This document shows positions 45,898-58,566 of a stretch of 64,000 nucleotides of DNA, piece after piece; position 1 is the stretch's first letter, and every line of letters starts with the position of its first letter. Both the position numbers and the translations under genes were made by a program. This stretch comes from Amylostereum areolatum. Lineage: Eukaryota > Basidiomycota > Agaricomycetes > Russulales > Stereaceae. The notes beneath the pieces were generated by a model. It worked only from the letters and a program-made list of their open reading frames with translations, did not search any database and was not told the origin of the DNA. Location: assembly GCA_012932865.1 (NCBI GenBank), contig SAXG01000008.1, positions 496,001 through 560,000 on the forward strand, given 5' to 3'.

Positions 45898-46394
45898 CCC
45901 AGTGATGTCGTTATGACAAAGTTCGACTCTTCTCCCCAGGTATTCCCCCCTCAAATTCCCAGCTCTTTCCCTCTTTCCTCTTCACCTTCTATTTCCATCT
46001 CTGACCGTCTGTCTTCCTGCTCCCGACTACCCCAAGGCATCCGAGTACATGCACGCTTCTCCGACTCACCCCCCGAATCCAGCTCGACCCATACTATCTG
46101 TCTCCCACGTACTTACCAGTTGTGCATCTAGGCACACCAAACCCGACGACCATCACAGCCTGATGCTGGTGATCTCACCAACATACTTGTCCCGCTCCGC
46201 TGGTGGACCCTAGTAGCGACGGCGACGGACTATGCACTCGGCCCTGTCGGTATTTGCCAGCCGGTCGGTTTTCGTAGCTGTGGTCAACAGCGCGCTCGGA
46301 CCACGTGCACTCGGTCACTGCAACAAGTAAGTATCTGGATTTGTACGGGCCCGCCGCGATCGTATCTTCCCCTTTCATCCTGATATCGAACAGG
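45898..46394. other. Divergent intergenic region, kinesin / IPK1
   Basis: This is a 497-bp shared upstream region. The IPK1 side is C/T-rich. No gene is seen. Confidence 0.5.
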
Positions 46395-47856
46395 ATGGCC
46401 CCTTCCGTTCCTGCGATCGCAACCCAAGACATCTCGGAGACCTCAATTAACGACTGGCAATACGTCTCCGAAGGCGGGGCTACCATTGTATTCACATACC
46501 AAGGACCTTCCCATCCCTCCTTCAATGGCACCGTGCTCAGGCTTCGTAAACACGCTCATTCCCTAGTCCCGTCCGACCCTGCTCCCGAACAGGAGGAACC
46601 CGACGACCCTATGATCGAGTTTCAACGCAGGATTATAGGCCGACTGATTGCACCCGACTTCCTCGTCCATCTTCAAGTCGTCCGCCTCGACTCCACCTGG
46701 ATCAACGAGTTTCACGCCATCCATGACGACTCTCGCCCCGCCGAACGCCGCAAGGTCGACACCATAGATCTCACGAAACGAAAGGCCGTCCTTGCCACCG
46801 ATCTCGTAGGAGGTCGAGGATGCGCCGTTGAAATCAAGGTGCGGCCCCTCCGGCTTTTGATCACATCCAGGTTTGCTGAACACCGTTACCTCAGCCGAAA
46901 TGGGGGTTTCTACCGTTCCCCGCCCACCTTTCCCCCGAGAGCGCGTCCATCAAGACGCGGACGTGCCGCACATGCATGCACACACATCTCAGACAGGCCA
47001 AGGGCGAACCCGCAGCCTCTGACTACTGTCCTCTCGATCTCTTCTCTGGGTCTGAGGAACGGATCACGCGGGCTATCCACAGCCTCTGGGCTACGTGGGT
47101 CGAGAGCGGCGGCGCGGTGAACAACCTGCGCATATTTTCCAATGGTAAGATGCTCAAGCCGGACGACGTGAGTGCGCCACCTCTCCGTCCCTCTCCGACG
47201 ATCCCACCCTTATATGTTTTACGCAGGGCGAGGCTCTCGATGGATGGTCTGCACACCTGTTTGGTTCCGCCCCCGGCACATCGCTGAATCAGCTTCTGCC
47301 CCTCTTCACGGCGACGCTTTTGCCGCTGCTCGTGGACACCCCTGTGCTGGGTAAGCTGTCCACGCTTCAGCGCACGCTGGATGCCCTCGATCGCGAGGGG
47401 TTTGTGGAGTTGCGTAACCGTGCTCGTGCTTTACGATCAGAGGGCGGTGAACGGCCCCCTCTCGACTCGACCCCGGACGAGCCTGCCCTGGGCGAGTGGT
47501 CGGCCTTCGTAGACGCATTCACCTCGTCGCACGAGGCCAAGGACCACGCCCGCCCCGACCCATCCGACTTGCGGTACTACACCCTTGCGTACCTCTTGTC
47601 AGCCACGTTCAAAGACTGTTCGCTCATCGTCCGATTGCCTTTCGATTCCGCGCAAACGCCGATCGTGAAGGTCATCGACCTTGACCCGAAGAGCGTCGCG
47701 AAGATACGACGTTGGGAAGAACTGGACGAGAAGATCGTCGAGTCGTATGCAAAGGTGGATGAGAGCGTTCGGAAGAGGTGTACGGACGCGTGGGCGCGAC
47801 TGTCCGACTCGAGGACGCCTCGAAGCGGGAGGCCTGAGGGCCCGGGGTCGATGTAG
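46395..47856 (+). CDS. IPK1: Inositol-pentakisphosphate 2-kinase (IPK1)
   Basis: IPK1 phosphorylates inositol pentakisphosphate at the 2 position to make phytate (InsP6), which supports mRNA export. The start is ATG 46395 (MAPSVPAIATQDISETSIND). The N-lobe shows WQYVSEGGATIVFTYQG and GTVLRLRKHA, the ATP-binding region. VLATDLVGGRGCAVEIK is spliced (intron about 46840-46901) to PKWGFLPFPAHLSPESASIK and TRTCRTCMHTHLRQ, the EIKPKWGFLP and zinc-linked RxCRxCMH signatures of the family. The C-lobe follows: YCPLDLFSGSEERITRAIHS, NNLRIFSNGKML, then after an intron LNQLLPLFTATLLPLLVDT and CSLIVRLPFDS plus KVIDLDPKSVAKI. The protein is complete, with a short disordered tail. Confidence 0.9.
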
Positions 47857-48113
47857 CAGCTATACCATGTCCATGTGTATGTCTTTACAGCTTCATAAGT
47901 ATCATAACTGCCCAACCACGATGCTACCTGCCTACGCCGCGCTAAGCGTTCTAGGGCCTACATCTGACCAATGGGGATGTTTTGACGTCACAAGATGTCC
48001 TCGAGTCTATGTTCCGCCCGCCCGTGCAGGCTTCTTCTTCCCCAGCTTTCCCCGCAAGCGTCACCTTTTCACCGCCATCTCTATCCCCCCCACACGCACG
48101 GCCTTCCCTCACA

Positions 48114-49861
48114 ATGATGCTGCGAACGTGCTTCAGATCTGTTACGCCCAGCCGTCTCACGCTGCGCCGCCGCCCGGCGACGCGCCGAAACGCGTCTTTC
48201 TACAACCCCCACGTCGCCGGTCTCACGGACGAGCAAGCCGAGGTAATTCGCTCTCCATTCGCTGTCAGCCATCATCGGCGCGCTCAACCTCGCCCACGCG
48301 CACCTAGTTCCGAAATGCCGTGCACGAATTCGCAGAACGAGAGGTCGCGCCTCTGGCCGCGGAGATCGACAGGACGAACCAGTCGCCCATGGTGCGTATC
48401 CCATTTCCATTTCCATCTCCCCGCCCAAAGCCCACCCCGATTGAACCGCGCCCGTACCTCAAGGACATCTGGGAAAAGCTCGGCGACATGGGCCTCCTCG
48501 GCGTGACCGTCTCCTCGGAGTACGGCGGGCTGGAGCAGGGCTACTTCGCGCACCTGCTCGCGATGGAGGAGCTCTCGCGCGCCTCCGGCTCCGTCGCGCT
48601 CTCCTACGGCGCGCACTCGAACCTGTGCGTGAACCAGATCCACCGGCACGGCACGCGAGCGCAAAAGGCGAGGTACCTCCCGGACCTCGTCTCCGGGAGG
48701 AAAGTCGGCAGCCTCGCGATGAGCGAGCCCGGCGCGGGGAGCGACGTCGTGAGCATGAAGCTCAAGGCGGAGAAGATCGACGGCGGGTGGCGGCTGAACG
48801 GGAACAAGTTCTGGTGCGTCTTGTTCCCATCCTGTTTCGTTGTTTTACTTTCGGGGATGCGCCTGTGCCGTATGCTGATACGCGAAGACAGGATCACGAA
48901 CGGGCCCATCGCGTCGACGCTGGTCGTGTACGCGAAGACCGAGCCAGAGAAGGGCTCGAAGGGCATCACGACGTTCATCGTCGAGAAAGACTTCAAAGGC
49001 TTCTCCACGCACCAGAAGCTGGACAAGGTGGGCATGCGTGGAAGCGATACGTGCGAGCTTGTGTTCGAGAACTGCGAAGTCCCGGATGGTCCGTTCGTTC
49101 ATACCTTTCCCTCTTTCTTGCGTCACGGACGTACCGTTAGAGAACGTCCTCGGTGGCGTCAACAAAGGGTGCCGCTGTCCTTATGTCCGGGTTGGACCTG
49201 GAACGATTGGTGCTCAGCGGCGGACCTCTCGGGTGCGTGTTCTCCCCCCCGTCTCCCTTCTTCTCGCCCATTGACCGGCGCAAAAGCCTCATGCAAGCTG
49301 CGTTCGACTATGCTGTAGAATACGTGCACGATCGCAAGCAGTTTGGACAGGCCATAGGTACCTTCCAGCTGATGCAGGGTACGTCCCCCCTCCGTGCCCT
49401 CTACCGAACGTGTTTGCTCACCCGCGGTCTCCAGGTAAGATCGCAGACATGTACACAAAGCTGAACGCGAGCCGATCGTACGTGTACGCGGTGGCGAGGG
49501 CGTGTGATCGCGGCCAGATCAGCCGGAAGGTGCGTACTCGTTTCCACCCACCCGTGCGCCGTTTCAGCTCCTTCGCACTCATCATGCATCGCCGTAGGAC
49601 TGTGCCGGCGCCATCCTGTACTCTACGGAGAAGGCCGTCGAGGTGGCGCTTGAAGGCATGCAATGTCTGGGAGGGAACGGTTACATCAACGGTCAGCGTT
49701 TCGTGCACCCTTCCGACCTGTTCGCGACTGACGGAGACGGTGCAGACTACCCCATGGGCCGCATCATGCGCGACTCGCGACTGTACACGGTCGGCGCCGG
49801 GACGCAGGAGATCAGGCGGATGCTGATAGGACGCGAATTCAACCAAGAGTTCGGAGTCTGA
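48114..49861 (+). CDS. IVD: Isovaleryl-CoA dehydrogenase (leucine catabolism, mitochondrial)
   Basis: This FAD enzyme oxidises isovaleryl-CoA in the mitochondrial leucine degradation route. The start is ATG 48114, giving a basic presequence ([20 protein letters not shown]) and then LTDEQAE. Later exons show [55 protein letters not shown] and [96 protein letters not shown] and YAVARACD follow. The end, [18 protein letters not shown], is joined over an intron at about 49691-49746 to [20 protein letters not shown] and [11 protein letters not shown]. One base too many occurs in a GGG run at 49167-49169, between GGVNK and GAAVLMSG, shifting the frame. It is more likely an indel error than a break because everything else is conserved. 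Confidence 0.92.
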
Positions 49862-50931
49862 GGCCGGGGCTTGAAGCTTGGAGCTTGCCGTGAAGGCGGG
49901 ATGGGGGTTATTTTCCGTGGATGTCATCTATTTTCGTGACGCAGTGAGCTCACCGTGCCTTTTTTTCTACCTTGAACGGGTTGCTGACGAAGGCTTCGGA
50001 TTTCTAGTTTGTAACGTAGGTCATCTTCGTACAACACGTCTACCTTGCTCAGGAATGCATCACCAAATACCCGGACGGGGTGTGTTTCAGTGACTGAGAG
50101 CTTCCGCGGTAACATTGTTTTGAATCAACGGTTTACGCGACTGACAGGTCAACGCACTCGATTGCCAGTGTCCTTGAAGCTACAGGATAGGATGGCTTTC
50201 AATCATGAAGGTCTGAACGCGTGCAGATTGGCAGGACAGCAGAACGAGGAGATCAACGAGCCACGCTCGCCATCTCGCCTCGCTTACCGGGATCGACAAA
50301 ACCACGGCGCCGCCCCTCGCATCCCGCTCGAACGGCTCTCCGACCATCAACCTCCTATTCCGGCTAATTTCGGCAAACTGGTGGGAACAAACGTCCCTCT
50401 GGAGTCTGAAGACGCCTGAACGGTGGGGTATATGGATTAACGTTGGTGCCGCCGGAGGGCGATCGACCGATGAGTGGCAGCAAGGGGGGATGCCGACAAT
50501 GGACGGATAGGAGGTGTGCTGACTGGAGCCAGGCTATAGACGTATGTCGGTTCTTTTTCAACCGTTTCTCGCTGACGCTGACGGTTATTCGCAGACATTG
50601 GCGCACCTGCTTGCACTGCAGGAATTGTTCTCCCCAGGTCAGGCCCAGTGTCCCCTATATGTACGCCCAAGCGTTGTCCGCGTCGGAGGGCCGCGGCATC
50701 GACGCTCTGTTTTATGCCGATTCGAGGCTGACTTGGCTGCTCGCACTCGGGTCCACGGCAATCCGTATGAAAACGTGACTGGCTTCCGGGAAGGTTTATA
50801 ATCCTGAGGCCTCAAGAAAAGACGAGTCTCCAGACATATTTCCAAGCCCGAGGGGACCTGTAGCATACACGTCCACGAGATCCCCTGGTATATTCTGTCA
50901 CCCCCGGCTCTTCCTCCTTTTCTCTTTCGCC
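49862..50931. other. Intergenic region
   Basis: No supported gene. Frames of 60-125 codons occur on both strands without recognisable motifs. The last 100 bp are C/T-rich and lead into the Zn2Cys6 gene. Confidence 0.4.
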
Positions 50932-51644
50932 ATGGCTTACCGAGCTGTCTCCTACACGCTGGACCAACGGGCAGCTTCGCCTTCGGCCTCCGTCTTCACA
51001 CCCAAAACCACCTCGTCGCGTTCGCGCTCGCGTTCACCTCATCTCGCGCGTACCTTCATCCCGAAGCACTCGACCAAACGGACCAGCCAGGCGTGCGACC
51101 ATTGCCGCGGGAGGAAAACCAAAGTACTGCCACCCTCATCCTGGGTGTATTTTTAGGATCGTTTCTGACCGCGCGATAGTGTTCCGGCGCGAAGCCGGCT
51201 TGCGAGCGGTGCGCGGCGAGGGGGCTCTTGTGTCATTATCCGCGGACCAGGGCGGCGGTGAGGGCGAGGGCGAGGGCGCATTCGATGGCCGGTCAGGCGG
51301 TCGCTCGTCCTGCGACTAGGCCGATGTACATGGAGGGAACAGGGTTCGCGCATGCGCCGAAGGCGAGCGTTATTCATGGACCGTGGGCGCCCGTCCCTGA
51401 GCCGGTGAAGTGTAGCAGGATGGAGGCGGTAGCGGGATGGAACTGGGACAGGGACGCGGCCGGAGCTGCGAGGGACACGCCGTACAGTCCATCGAGTTGG
51501 TGCCGTTTGTCGTCGCCGTCGTCCTGCCGTCGGTCCACGCTCGACCTGGACTTGACTTCCGTCGAACTCTCCCTGTTCAACGCCGCCCCTCCGTACCCGG
51601 TCGTGCCCGGGAGCGTGGACGGGTTCGAGAGGCAACGTGTTTAA
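50932..51644 (+). CDS. Small Zn2Cys6 (fungal binuclear cluster) DNA-binding protein
   Basis: The start is ATG 50932 (MAYRAVSYTLDQRAASPSAS). A Ser/Arg-rich leader is followed by SQACDHCRGRKTK, spliced at about 51124-51178 to CSGAKPACERCAARGLLCHY. Together they give the six Cys of a Zn2Cys6 cluster with normal spacing, followed by basic residues. The remaining 120 residues are Ala/Pro/Ser-rich with no recognisable fungal transcription-factor middle domain. At about 219 residues it is much shorter than most members of the class. Either it is a genuine short regulator, or the frame is lost downstream (frames continue to about 51976). Confidence 0.75.
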
Positions 51645-52391
51645 ATGCGGACCGCCAGCGGGACGCGCTGGGACCAGGATTGGGCAGGACGGCACGGAGC
51701 TCTGGAGGTATCAGAAGGAGTATGGTGGCGGAGAAGGATGGAGGGAGACGGAGACGCTGGAGCGGGCGGGAACTTGTTCGTTGGCGGAGATGAGGAGTAC
51801 GGAGTTGTCGGGGTTATGGACGGACCGGGACGAGGTTGAAGAGGCGAGATGGGTCGCGGTTTGGATGGGCGGGTTTGGGAGCGTAGAGCGTGGGGGATGA
51901 GATGGACAGTGTTGTGTTCCATTGAACGCGGGGAGAATGAACGATCGGAAGCAAAAAGGGACGCTGAAGGCCACACCTGTCCCAGCTGAAGATGCCGCGG
52001 GTTTTTTCCCCAGACGATGGGAAGCTACCCCGCATTCCGCACGCGCGTGACCATGGTCCGTGCGGGTCCTGGCTCAGATCCGAGATCGGGCTGTGTCGGC
52101 CTGCAAGAGCCCGCAGGAAGATTCCTGGCCGCTGCCGCATTTCCCTTCTTCTTCGCGAACGCGTGTCTGCTTTTCGGTATGTTTTTCTGAGATGGAGTTG
52201 AATGAAAGCCGAGTGAATGAGAGAGCCAGACCAGAGCCAGAGCAAGGTTAAGGTGAGAGCCGGTAGCGCGCCGGCAGAGCTTGGCGGAGCCGTCTGGCCA
52301 TTCCCGAGAACCCGTCCCCATAAATTCCCCCACACTCGTCTTTCCAACCACAACATCCCCCCCGCTCTCCCCCGCTCTCTCCCTCCCCACC
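51645..52391. other. Intergenic region upstream of the dehydrogenase
   Basis: No supported gene. Purine-rich sequence (about 51700-51870) changes to C-rich sequence just before the next start codon. A TATA-like CATAAATT at about 52319 lies some 70 bp before the ATG. Confidence 0.4.
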
Positions 52392-54055
52392 ATGTCCGCC
52401 GTCCTCGCCCGCTCACGGCCCTGGGCCTCTCGCGCCCTCGTCCCCCGCGCTACCACCCGTCTCATGAGCACCGCCAAACCCTCTCCCATGGTGCTCAAGG
52501 ACTTCTCCATGGCAGAGAAGGTCTGTATCCCGCTCTCCACGTGGCATGTCCTCCCCCGCTCACCTCCTTGCTATCTCTCAGGTCTGTCTCATCACCGGCG
52601 CCGCTCGCGGTCTCGGCAACGAGTTCGCTCGCGCTTTCGTTCGCTCGTGCGTTTCCCCCGCTCTCTCCCCTCCGCTGTCACCGGACCGAAGCGCTCACAC
52701 GTCTCTCCCTCTTCAGCGGATGCACCAAGCTTGCCATCGTCGACCTCAACGGAAACGAGGCCGCCGACGCCGCCCAAGAGCTCATCTCCACCGCTTGCCG
52801 TACGTATTCCCCGCCCCACTCGTCATCCTCGTCCCCGCCGCTTACGACCGTGCCTTAATCGTGGTGCAGTCGAACATGGAGAACTCAAACCCACAGACTT
52901 CAACATCATCGGTGTGGAGTGCGATGTGTCTTCGGAGCGGTCCGTCCAAAAAGCCTTCGGAGAGACCATCGAGACCTTCGGGCGCGTGGACGCGGTCGTC
53001 GCGTCAGCTGGTACGCGCCCCCATCTCAGGGCCTTGTTCGGCACAAGTCTAACACGTTTTTGCGTTTTTTCTCCCCTTCGCTTCTCATCTCAGGCATCGT
53101 CGAGAACTATGCCGCATTCGAGTGAGGGTTCCGATGACGCTCCTCCTCGCTCCAGCTGATCCACCCGCGACAGCTACCCCTTCGACCGCATAAAGCGGTT
53201 GTATGACATCAACGTCCACGGCGCGTTCTTCACCGCCCGCGAGTCCGCCCGCCATATGATTCCCCAAGGCGGTGGAAGCATCACGCTCGTGTCGAGCATG
53301 AGTGCCAACGTGCGTTTTCCTGGCGCGTTGTCCCGCTGTCCGGCGCTGATCCAGTCCCCATCGTTATCTCTCTCTATCAGGTCGTCAACATACCCCAGGT
53401 TCGTGCTTCTGACTTCTCGGAAGCCCCGCACTATCGGCTGACTCCGATCGGTGGCACAGCCGCAAACGCCCTACAACGCGTCCAAAGCGGGTATGTGCTT
53501 GTCCCCCGTTCGAGATGACCTCCCGTCCCCGTGGTGCTGATCATCGGTCTGCAGCGGTCAAACACATGGCGGCGAGTTTGGCCGTTGAGTGGGCCAAGAA
53601 GGGCGTTCGGGTGAACACGTTGAGGTGAGCGTCTACGCCTCTCGGTTCTCCCGAGGCCCCGACACTGACCGCGTCACGCAGCCCGGGATACATGTTGACC
53701 AAGCTGACGAGGACGATCTTGGCTCATGACCAAGAGCTCAAGGTGAGCCAGTCGAGTTCTCCGCGGCGTCCGATCCAATCTAACCGATCACGGCACAGAA
53801 AACATGGGAGAGCCTCACGCCCATGGGACGGGTACGTTTTATTCCCCCTCGTGTACGGTGGGCATGTGATGCTCATCTTTATCTCTCCAGATGGGCGAGC
53901 CAGAGGACCTCGCGGTAAGATCTTACCTGCGTTTCGTCTCTGAACTTGGTTGCTGATGCCGAACGCAGGGGGCCATCGTCTTCCTTGCAAGTGACGCGTC
54001 GCGGTTCATGACAGGGTCAGAGATCCGCGTCGACGGCGGCTACACGATCATATAA
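52392..54055 (+). CDS. Short-chain dehydrogenase/reductase, possibly polyol dehydrogenase, with mitochondrial-like presequence
   Basis: The start is ATG 52392. The first 35 residues are basic and Ser/Ala-rich (SRALVPRATTRLMSTAK) and look like a mitochondrial presequence. Short exons then assemble a classical SDR: VCLITGAARGLGNEFARAFV (Rossmann TGxxxGxG motif), LAIVDLNGNEAADAAQEL, FNIIGVECDVSSE, FGRVDAVVASAG and INVHGAFFTARESARHMIPQ. The catalytic Ser lies in ITLVSSMSAN and the catalytic Tyr and Lys in PYNASKA. KHMAASLAVEWAKKGVRVN, MGRMGEPEDLAGAIVFLASD and FMTGSEIRVDGGYTII close the protein. There are about nine introns. The overall pattern resembles fungal NADP-dependent arabinitol/mannitol-type dehydrogenases, but the substrate cannot be told from sequence alone. 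Confidence 0.85.
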
Positions 54056-54489
54056 ACGCGTCCGGCGGGTGCTTGGCGTGGACAGCAGATGAACATATAG
54101 AAACATAGAGGTACCTTACCGCGATTGACCCGCGGACATCCTACATAATCCCTAACGCTCCCTCCCTCCCGTTCCTCGCTTTTCTGTTGCTTTCTATTTA
54201 CTATACGTAGGGTTCTTGGAGGCGCTCGTAGAGTATATAATTCTCGGTACATACCAGATCGATTTGTCCCTTCTTGTCTCCTCTGCGTCTGTCGGTGAAC
54301 GTGTCGACGGACGATGTGGATGGGCCATAAAGGCACTGAAGAAGAGAGATGCCGATCCGAGAAGGCCGAGGTGCGGCGGAAGCAGAAAGCCAGAGTGTTT
54401 TAGACGCCGGGAGAGCCAGATCCCGTATAAGTACAACGCCGTGGACTTCGACCGACGAGGCCCGTCTAGCCCCTCCACTCTTCCGACCC

Positions 54490-55992
54490 ATGGCTGCCGT
54501 CTCGACCACTTCCCCTTCGCTGCCCCCCTCCGGCTCTGGACCGAGCTCGAGCTCGCTCTCGAACGCGAACGCGAAGGCCGCCACTGCCAGTGCCACCCCC
54601 GGCGCGGGCGCGAGCGCGAACGCGAACGCGGTGCCCGGGTTCGAGTTTACTCGCCGGAAACGCTGGGCCGATCTCCTCATCAACGAGCTCTCGGAGGCCA
54701 TCACCCTCGTGCTCTCCGTCACCGGCAAAGTCCTCTTCTGCAGCCACTCCGTCCTGGAGCTGCTCGGCTGGCGCGACGACGAGGTCGTCGACGGCGACCT
54801 GCTGCAGTGGATGAACGGTGCGTGCCTTCCGTCCGTCTCCGCGGGCCGAGGCCGTTCGATTCGGGTGGGTTGACGTCCTCGCGCGCGCGTTGCTTGCTAT
54901 AGGCGGAGACCACGAGAGCTTTCGGGCGGCAGTTCGAGGGGACGCTGGCGGACGGGCGGGAGATGCTCGTGTACGCCCGTCTGCGCTGCAAGACCCTCGC
55001 GTTCGAGTATCCCGGCGCGGGCGCGGGCGCGAAGGAGGTCCTGTTCGAGATCTACGGGTACCCGCACTTCGTGCCCGGCGAGCAGCTCGCGCGCTGCTTC
55101 TTCGCGGTCGCGAAGCCCTATCCAAGCAGGAACACGGCGATGTGAGCGTCCTTTCCCCGTCGCTCCCTTTGTGTGTGTCGTCCTCCGTGGATCTCCGCGG
55201 CATTCAGGGGGGGGTGGATGTGCGCGGGCAGGCGCGACGCGACGTGCGGCGTTGGCCTGTCGTGGTTTGGCGTTTTGGCGCTTGACGCGTCGGTGATCGC
55301 GGCCCCCGCGCCTGGCAGAAACACCTGAAGGCGATTTGGTCCTGACCTGCCTTCCTCAACCCAGGCTGAACACCTTCCTCGAGCTCAAGATCGAGAACGC
55401 GCGCCTGCAGCACCGGCTGCAGGCGCTCCGGGGGCAGGCGCAGGGCGTGTTCGCGTCGCAGGCGGGCGGCGGGGAGCCGCTGGCGGCGAACCTGGGGCTG
55501 GACGCCGCCCCGTCGTCTTCCTCTGCGCCGCCTCCCGCTCCACCCCCGCCGATGGGGAGCCTGCGCGAGCCGGCGTCGTACTACTCGCCTGCGTCGCATA
55601 ACTACGGCAACGCGATGTACGCGACCGAGGAGGAGGACGAGCAGAAGCGGAAGAAGGTACGGGGATACGCTTGGCGACTTGAGCTGGGTGCTGAGGTGTT
55701 TTTTTTTTGGTGGTGGTGGTAGCGGAAGGTGATAGCTGCGGAGCAGCATGTGTGCAATACGTGCGGACGGACGGACTCCCCGGAGTGGCGAAAGGTGTGT
55801 GGGGGCCCGCGTTCGTTGGCGGTTGGTTGCTTGGGGAAGACTGACGTGGACGGAATCTTGCTAGGGCCCCCGTGGACCGAAGACGTTGTGCAACGCGTGC
55901 GGGCTGCGATGGGCGAAGAAAGTGCGCAAGTTCGAGGAGAGCGGGGGCGATCCCTCTCAACAGCCTCTGGACGACATCGTGCCTCCCTAACC
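54490..55992 (+). CDS. WC-2: White-collar-2-type PAS/GATA transcription factor (blue-light and clock signalling)
   Basis: WC-2 pairs with the blue-light receptor WC-1 and binds light-responsive promoters through its GATA finger. The start is ATG 54490; 54349 is an in-frame alternative. A low-complexity Ser/Ala/Asn leader is followed by the PAS domain: [49 protein letters not shown], then after an intron [20 protein letters not shown] and [40 protein letters not shown] is a short coiled coil. The GATA-type finger is split by an intron (about 55797-55865): [20 protein letters not shown] then [13 protein letters not shown], giving Cx2C-x18-Cx2C. The last residues end DDIVPP. At the PAS intron boundary (about 54817) the frame needs one base fewer, a suspected indel. 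Confidence 0.88.
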
Positions 55993-56653
55993 GTCCCCCA
56001 CCCCTTCCCCTTCCCCTTCCCTCCTCCTCTCACTCCTCTTTTATTTGGATTCACCGCTCAGCATATTCCGATTCGTCGCACGCAAACCACAAGCCAACTA
56101 TCCCTCCACACAACCACCATTCCCCCCAACCCCACCATCGACTAACTTATTCGCGAGAGTGTCCTTTCTTGATGACGATATGTGGGTGTGCTGGGGGCTT
56201 CTTGAGCGCACGGACATCGTGCAAATCCCGCCATCGTCGGGAGCGGAGACTTACGTTACAGCACACTTATTTTGTACACTTACTTGCATGCATAGACAGA
56301 CCCGCTCACGGCGGCGCCGGCGGTCTTGATCTCAGTGGGATCGTGTGCCTGCGTCAGGCATTGTTTTTGGATGGTTGGACATGTACGTGGATGCATGTCC
56401 CCCGGATGTACATATGCAACTGTATGTACCAAATATCTTTTTGGAGGACGCGTTCTTGGAGGACCAGAGGCCGTGGCGACGGATCGGGACGGCGGACCGT
56501 GGCGCCGCTGCTGTGTCATCCCGGCGTTTAACGCAGCGGAGGTTAGGGAACGACGACGAGCACGGGCTGAAGCGCTGAATCCTGAATCTTTGAATCTGCA
56601 GTAGTCGACTGCCCGTCCTCTGCACTCCTTCTACTCTTTACCAACAGCGAACG
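55993..56653. other. Intergenic region, WC-2 to ARPC1
   Basis: No supported gene. A C/T-rich stretch follows the WC-2 stop, and a short CT-rich leader precedes ARPC1. Confidence 0.45.
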
Positions 56654-58233
56654 ATGTCTCCGCCCGAAGTCTACACCATCTCCCAGACTCCCATCACAGG
56701 CCACTGCGTTCAACGCGGACAGATCGCGTACGTGCCCCCCTCGTCCTCGCCGTCCCCTCACCCGCACGAATGACGCCCCCTTCGCATCAGAGGTCGCCGT
56801 GAGCCTCAACTCGAACGACGTCCAGATCCTCTCCCGCACCGGCCGCGAATGGACGCCCACCGAGACCCTTTCCGAGGTCCGTCTCCCCCCCTCACGCCCA
56901 CTCCCTCTCTCTCCCCCCCTCGAATCTAACCCACACGCCCATCGCGCCATCGCGCCCGCTCTGAACCGCATCGCAGCACGACAAAATCATCACCTCCATC
57001 GACTGGGCCCCCAACTCGAACCGGATCGTCACCGCCTCGCAGGACCGCAACGCCTACGTCTGGCAGCAGACCCCGGACCCGCAGACCGGCCGCACGGTCT
57101 GGAAACCGACGCTCGTGCTCCTCCGCATCAACCGCGCCGCCACCTTCGTGCGCTGGAGCCCGTTCGAGGACAAGTTCGCCGTCGCGAGCGGCGCCCGGTG
57201 CGTCTCTCTCTCCCTTTCACCACCTCACTCTCTCTTCACGGCCGCTGATCGCGCGCGTTTTGGCGGGACTTGGCGCGGACAGGGCGATCGCCGTGTGCTC
57301 GTTCGACCCCGATAACGACTGGTGGGTCTCCCGCCTGCTCAAGAAGCCGATCCGCTCGACCGTGCTCGCCCTCGACTGGCACCCGAACAACGTCCTCCTC
57401 GCCGCCGGCAGCGCCGACATGAAGGCCCGCGTTTTCTCCGCGTACATCAAGGACGTCGACAAAAAGTGCGTGCTCGATCGCCTGTTCCCGCAGCGCCCCC
57501 GCGTGGTTTTGTTGGACTCACGCGGACGCGGATTCGTAGGCCGACGCCGACGGTGTGGGGCGAGAAGCTCCCCTTCAACACGATCTGTGGCGAGTACGCG
57601 AGCCCGGCCGGCGGCTGGGTCCACGCCGTCGGGTTCTCTCCGTCCGGCGACGTCCTCGCCTTCGCCAGTACGCTTCTCCATCCCCATCCCCCCCGCCTCT
57701 CTCTCTCTCTCTCCTCTAACGCGACGCACGTACAGGCCACGACAGCACCGTGAGCATCGTCTACCCCGGCGGCCCGACGCTCTTCACCATCCGCAGCCCC
57801 TCGCTCCCGTACGTGACGCTCACCTGGACGTCCGAGGACGCGTTCGTCGCCGCCGGCCACGACTGCCAGCCCGTGCTCGTCACGGGCTCGCCCGCGGGCT
57901 GGTCCGCGCTCGGCTCGCTCGACGACACGTCCGCGCCCAAGGCGGGCGGCGCCGGCGCGCGCGCGAGCCCCGTCGGGCGCCTGAACACCGCCGCGTTCAA
58001 CAGCGTTCAAGAACGCGGCCGAGCGCGGGATCGGCGGCGGCGGCGGCGGCGCGGAGAAGGACACGGAGATCTTCACCGTGCACCAGAACACGATCACGAG
58101 CGTGCGGGCGTACGAGGGGGCGCCGGGCGCGGTGAGCAAGGTGAGCACGAGCGGCGTGGACGGGAAGCTGGTCGTGTGGGCGGTGAACGCGGTGGGCGCG
58201 CTTGCGGGGAGGGCCGGTGGACTGCGGGTGTAG
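56654..58233 (+). CDS. ARPC1: Arp2/3 complex subunit 1 (ARPC1, WD40)
   Basis: ARPC1 is the WD40 subunit of the Arp2/3 actin-nucleating complex, needed for endocytic patches. The start is ATG 56654 ([20 protein letters not shown]). WD repeats follow over six exons: [97 protein letters not shown] and [20 protein letters not shown]. The last exon carries RLNTAAFN, then the frame changes at about 58001-58005 by one extra base. The C-terminus, [19 protein letters not shown] and [16 protein letters not shown], is in the shifted frame and ends at 58233. A poly-Gly run (58028-58055) follows the shift. Conservation on both sides argues for a sequencing indel rather than a dead gene. Confidence 0.9.
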
Positions 58234-58566
58234 GATGAACGTCGGAAATGAACTTGTTTTTCTCTTGTATGGAATATTCGCGCGCGCAGGATTGGGTTGT
58301 GCAATGAATGTCGATGCGCCTTGACTTGCAAGATTCACCTGAATGGCACTTTGGGAAAAATATAGGGTCCAAGGTCGGCTGTCTTTATACGATTTCGCAA
58401 CAGCGTCGAGCCCAACGAGTCTATACATGAAGCCCTCCTCGCCCGAAAATACTATACAAACATACATACAAAATTATCCTTTTCCCTCACAGTACTGCGT
58501 GTCTTTTCGTCCAGCCTTCGTCTTGTCCCGTCTACGAGTTTGCCGATATGCGATCCAAGGCGACGT

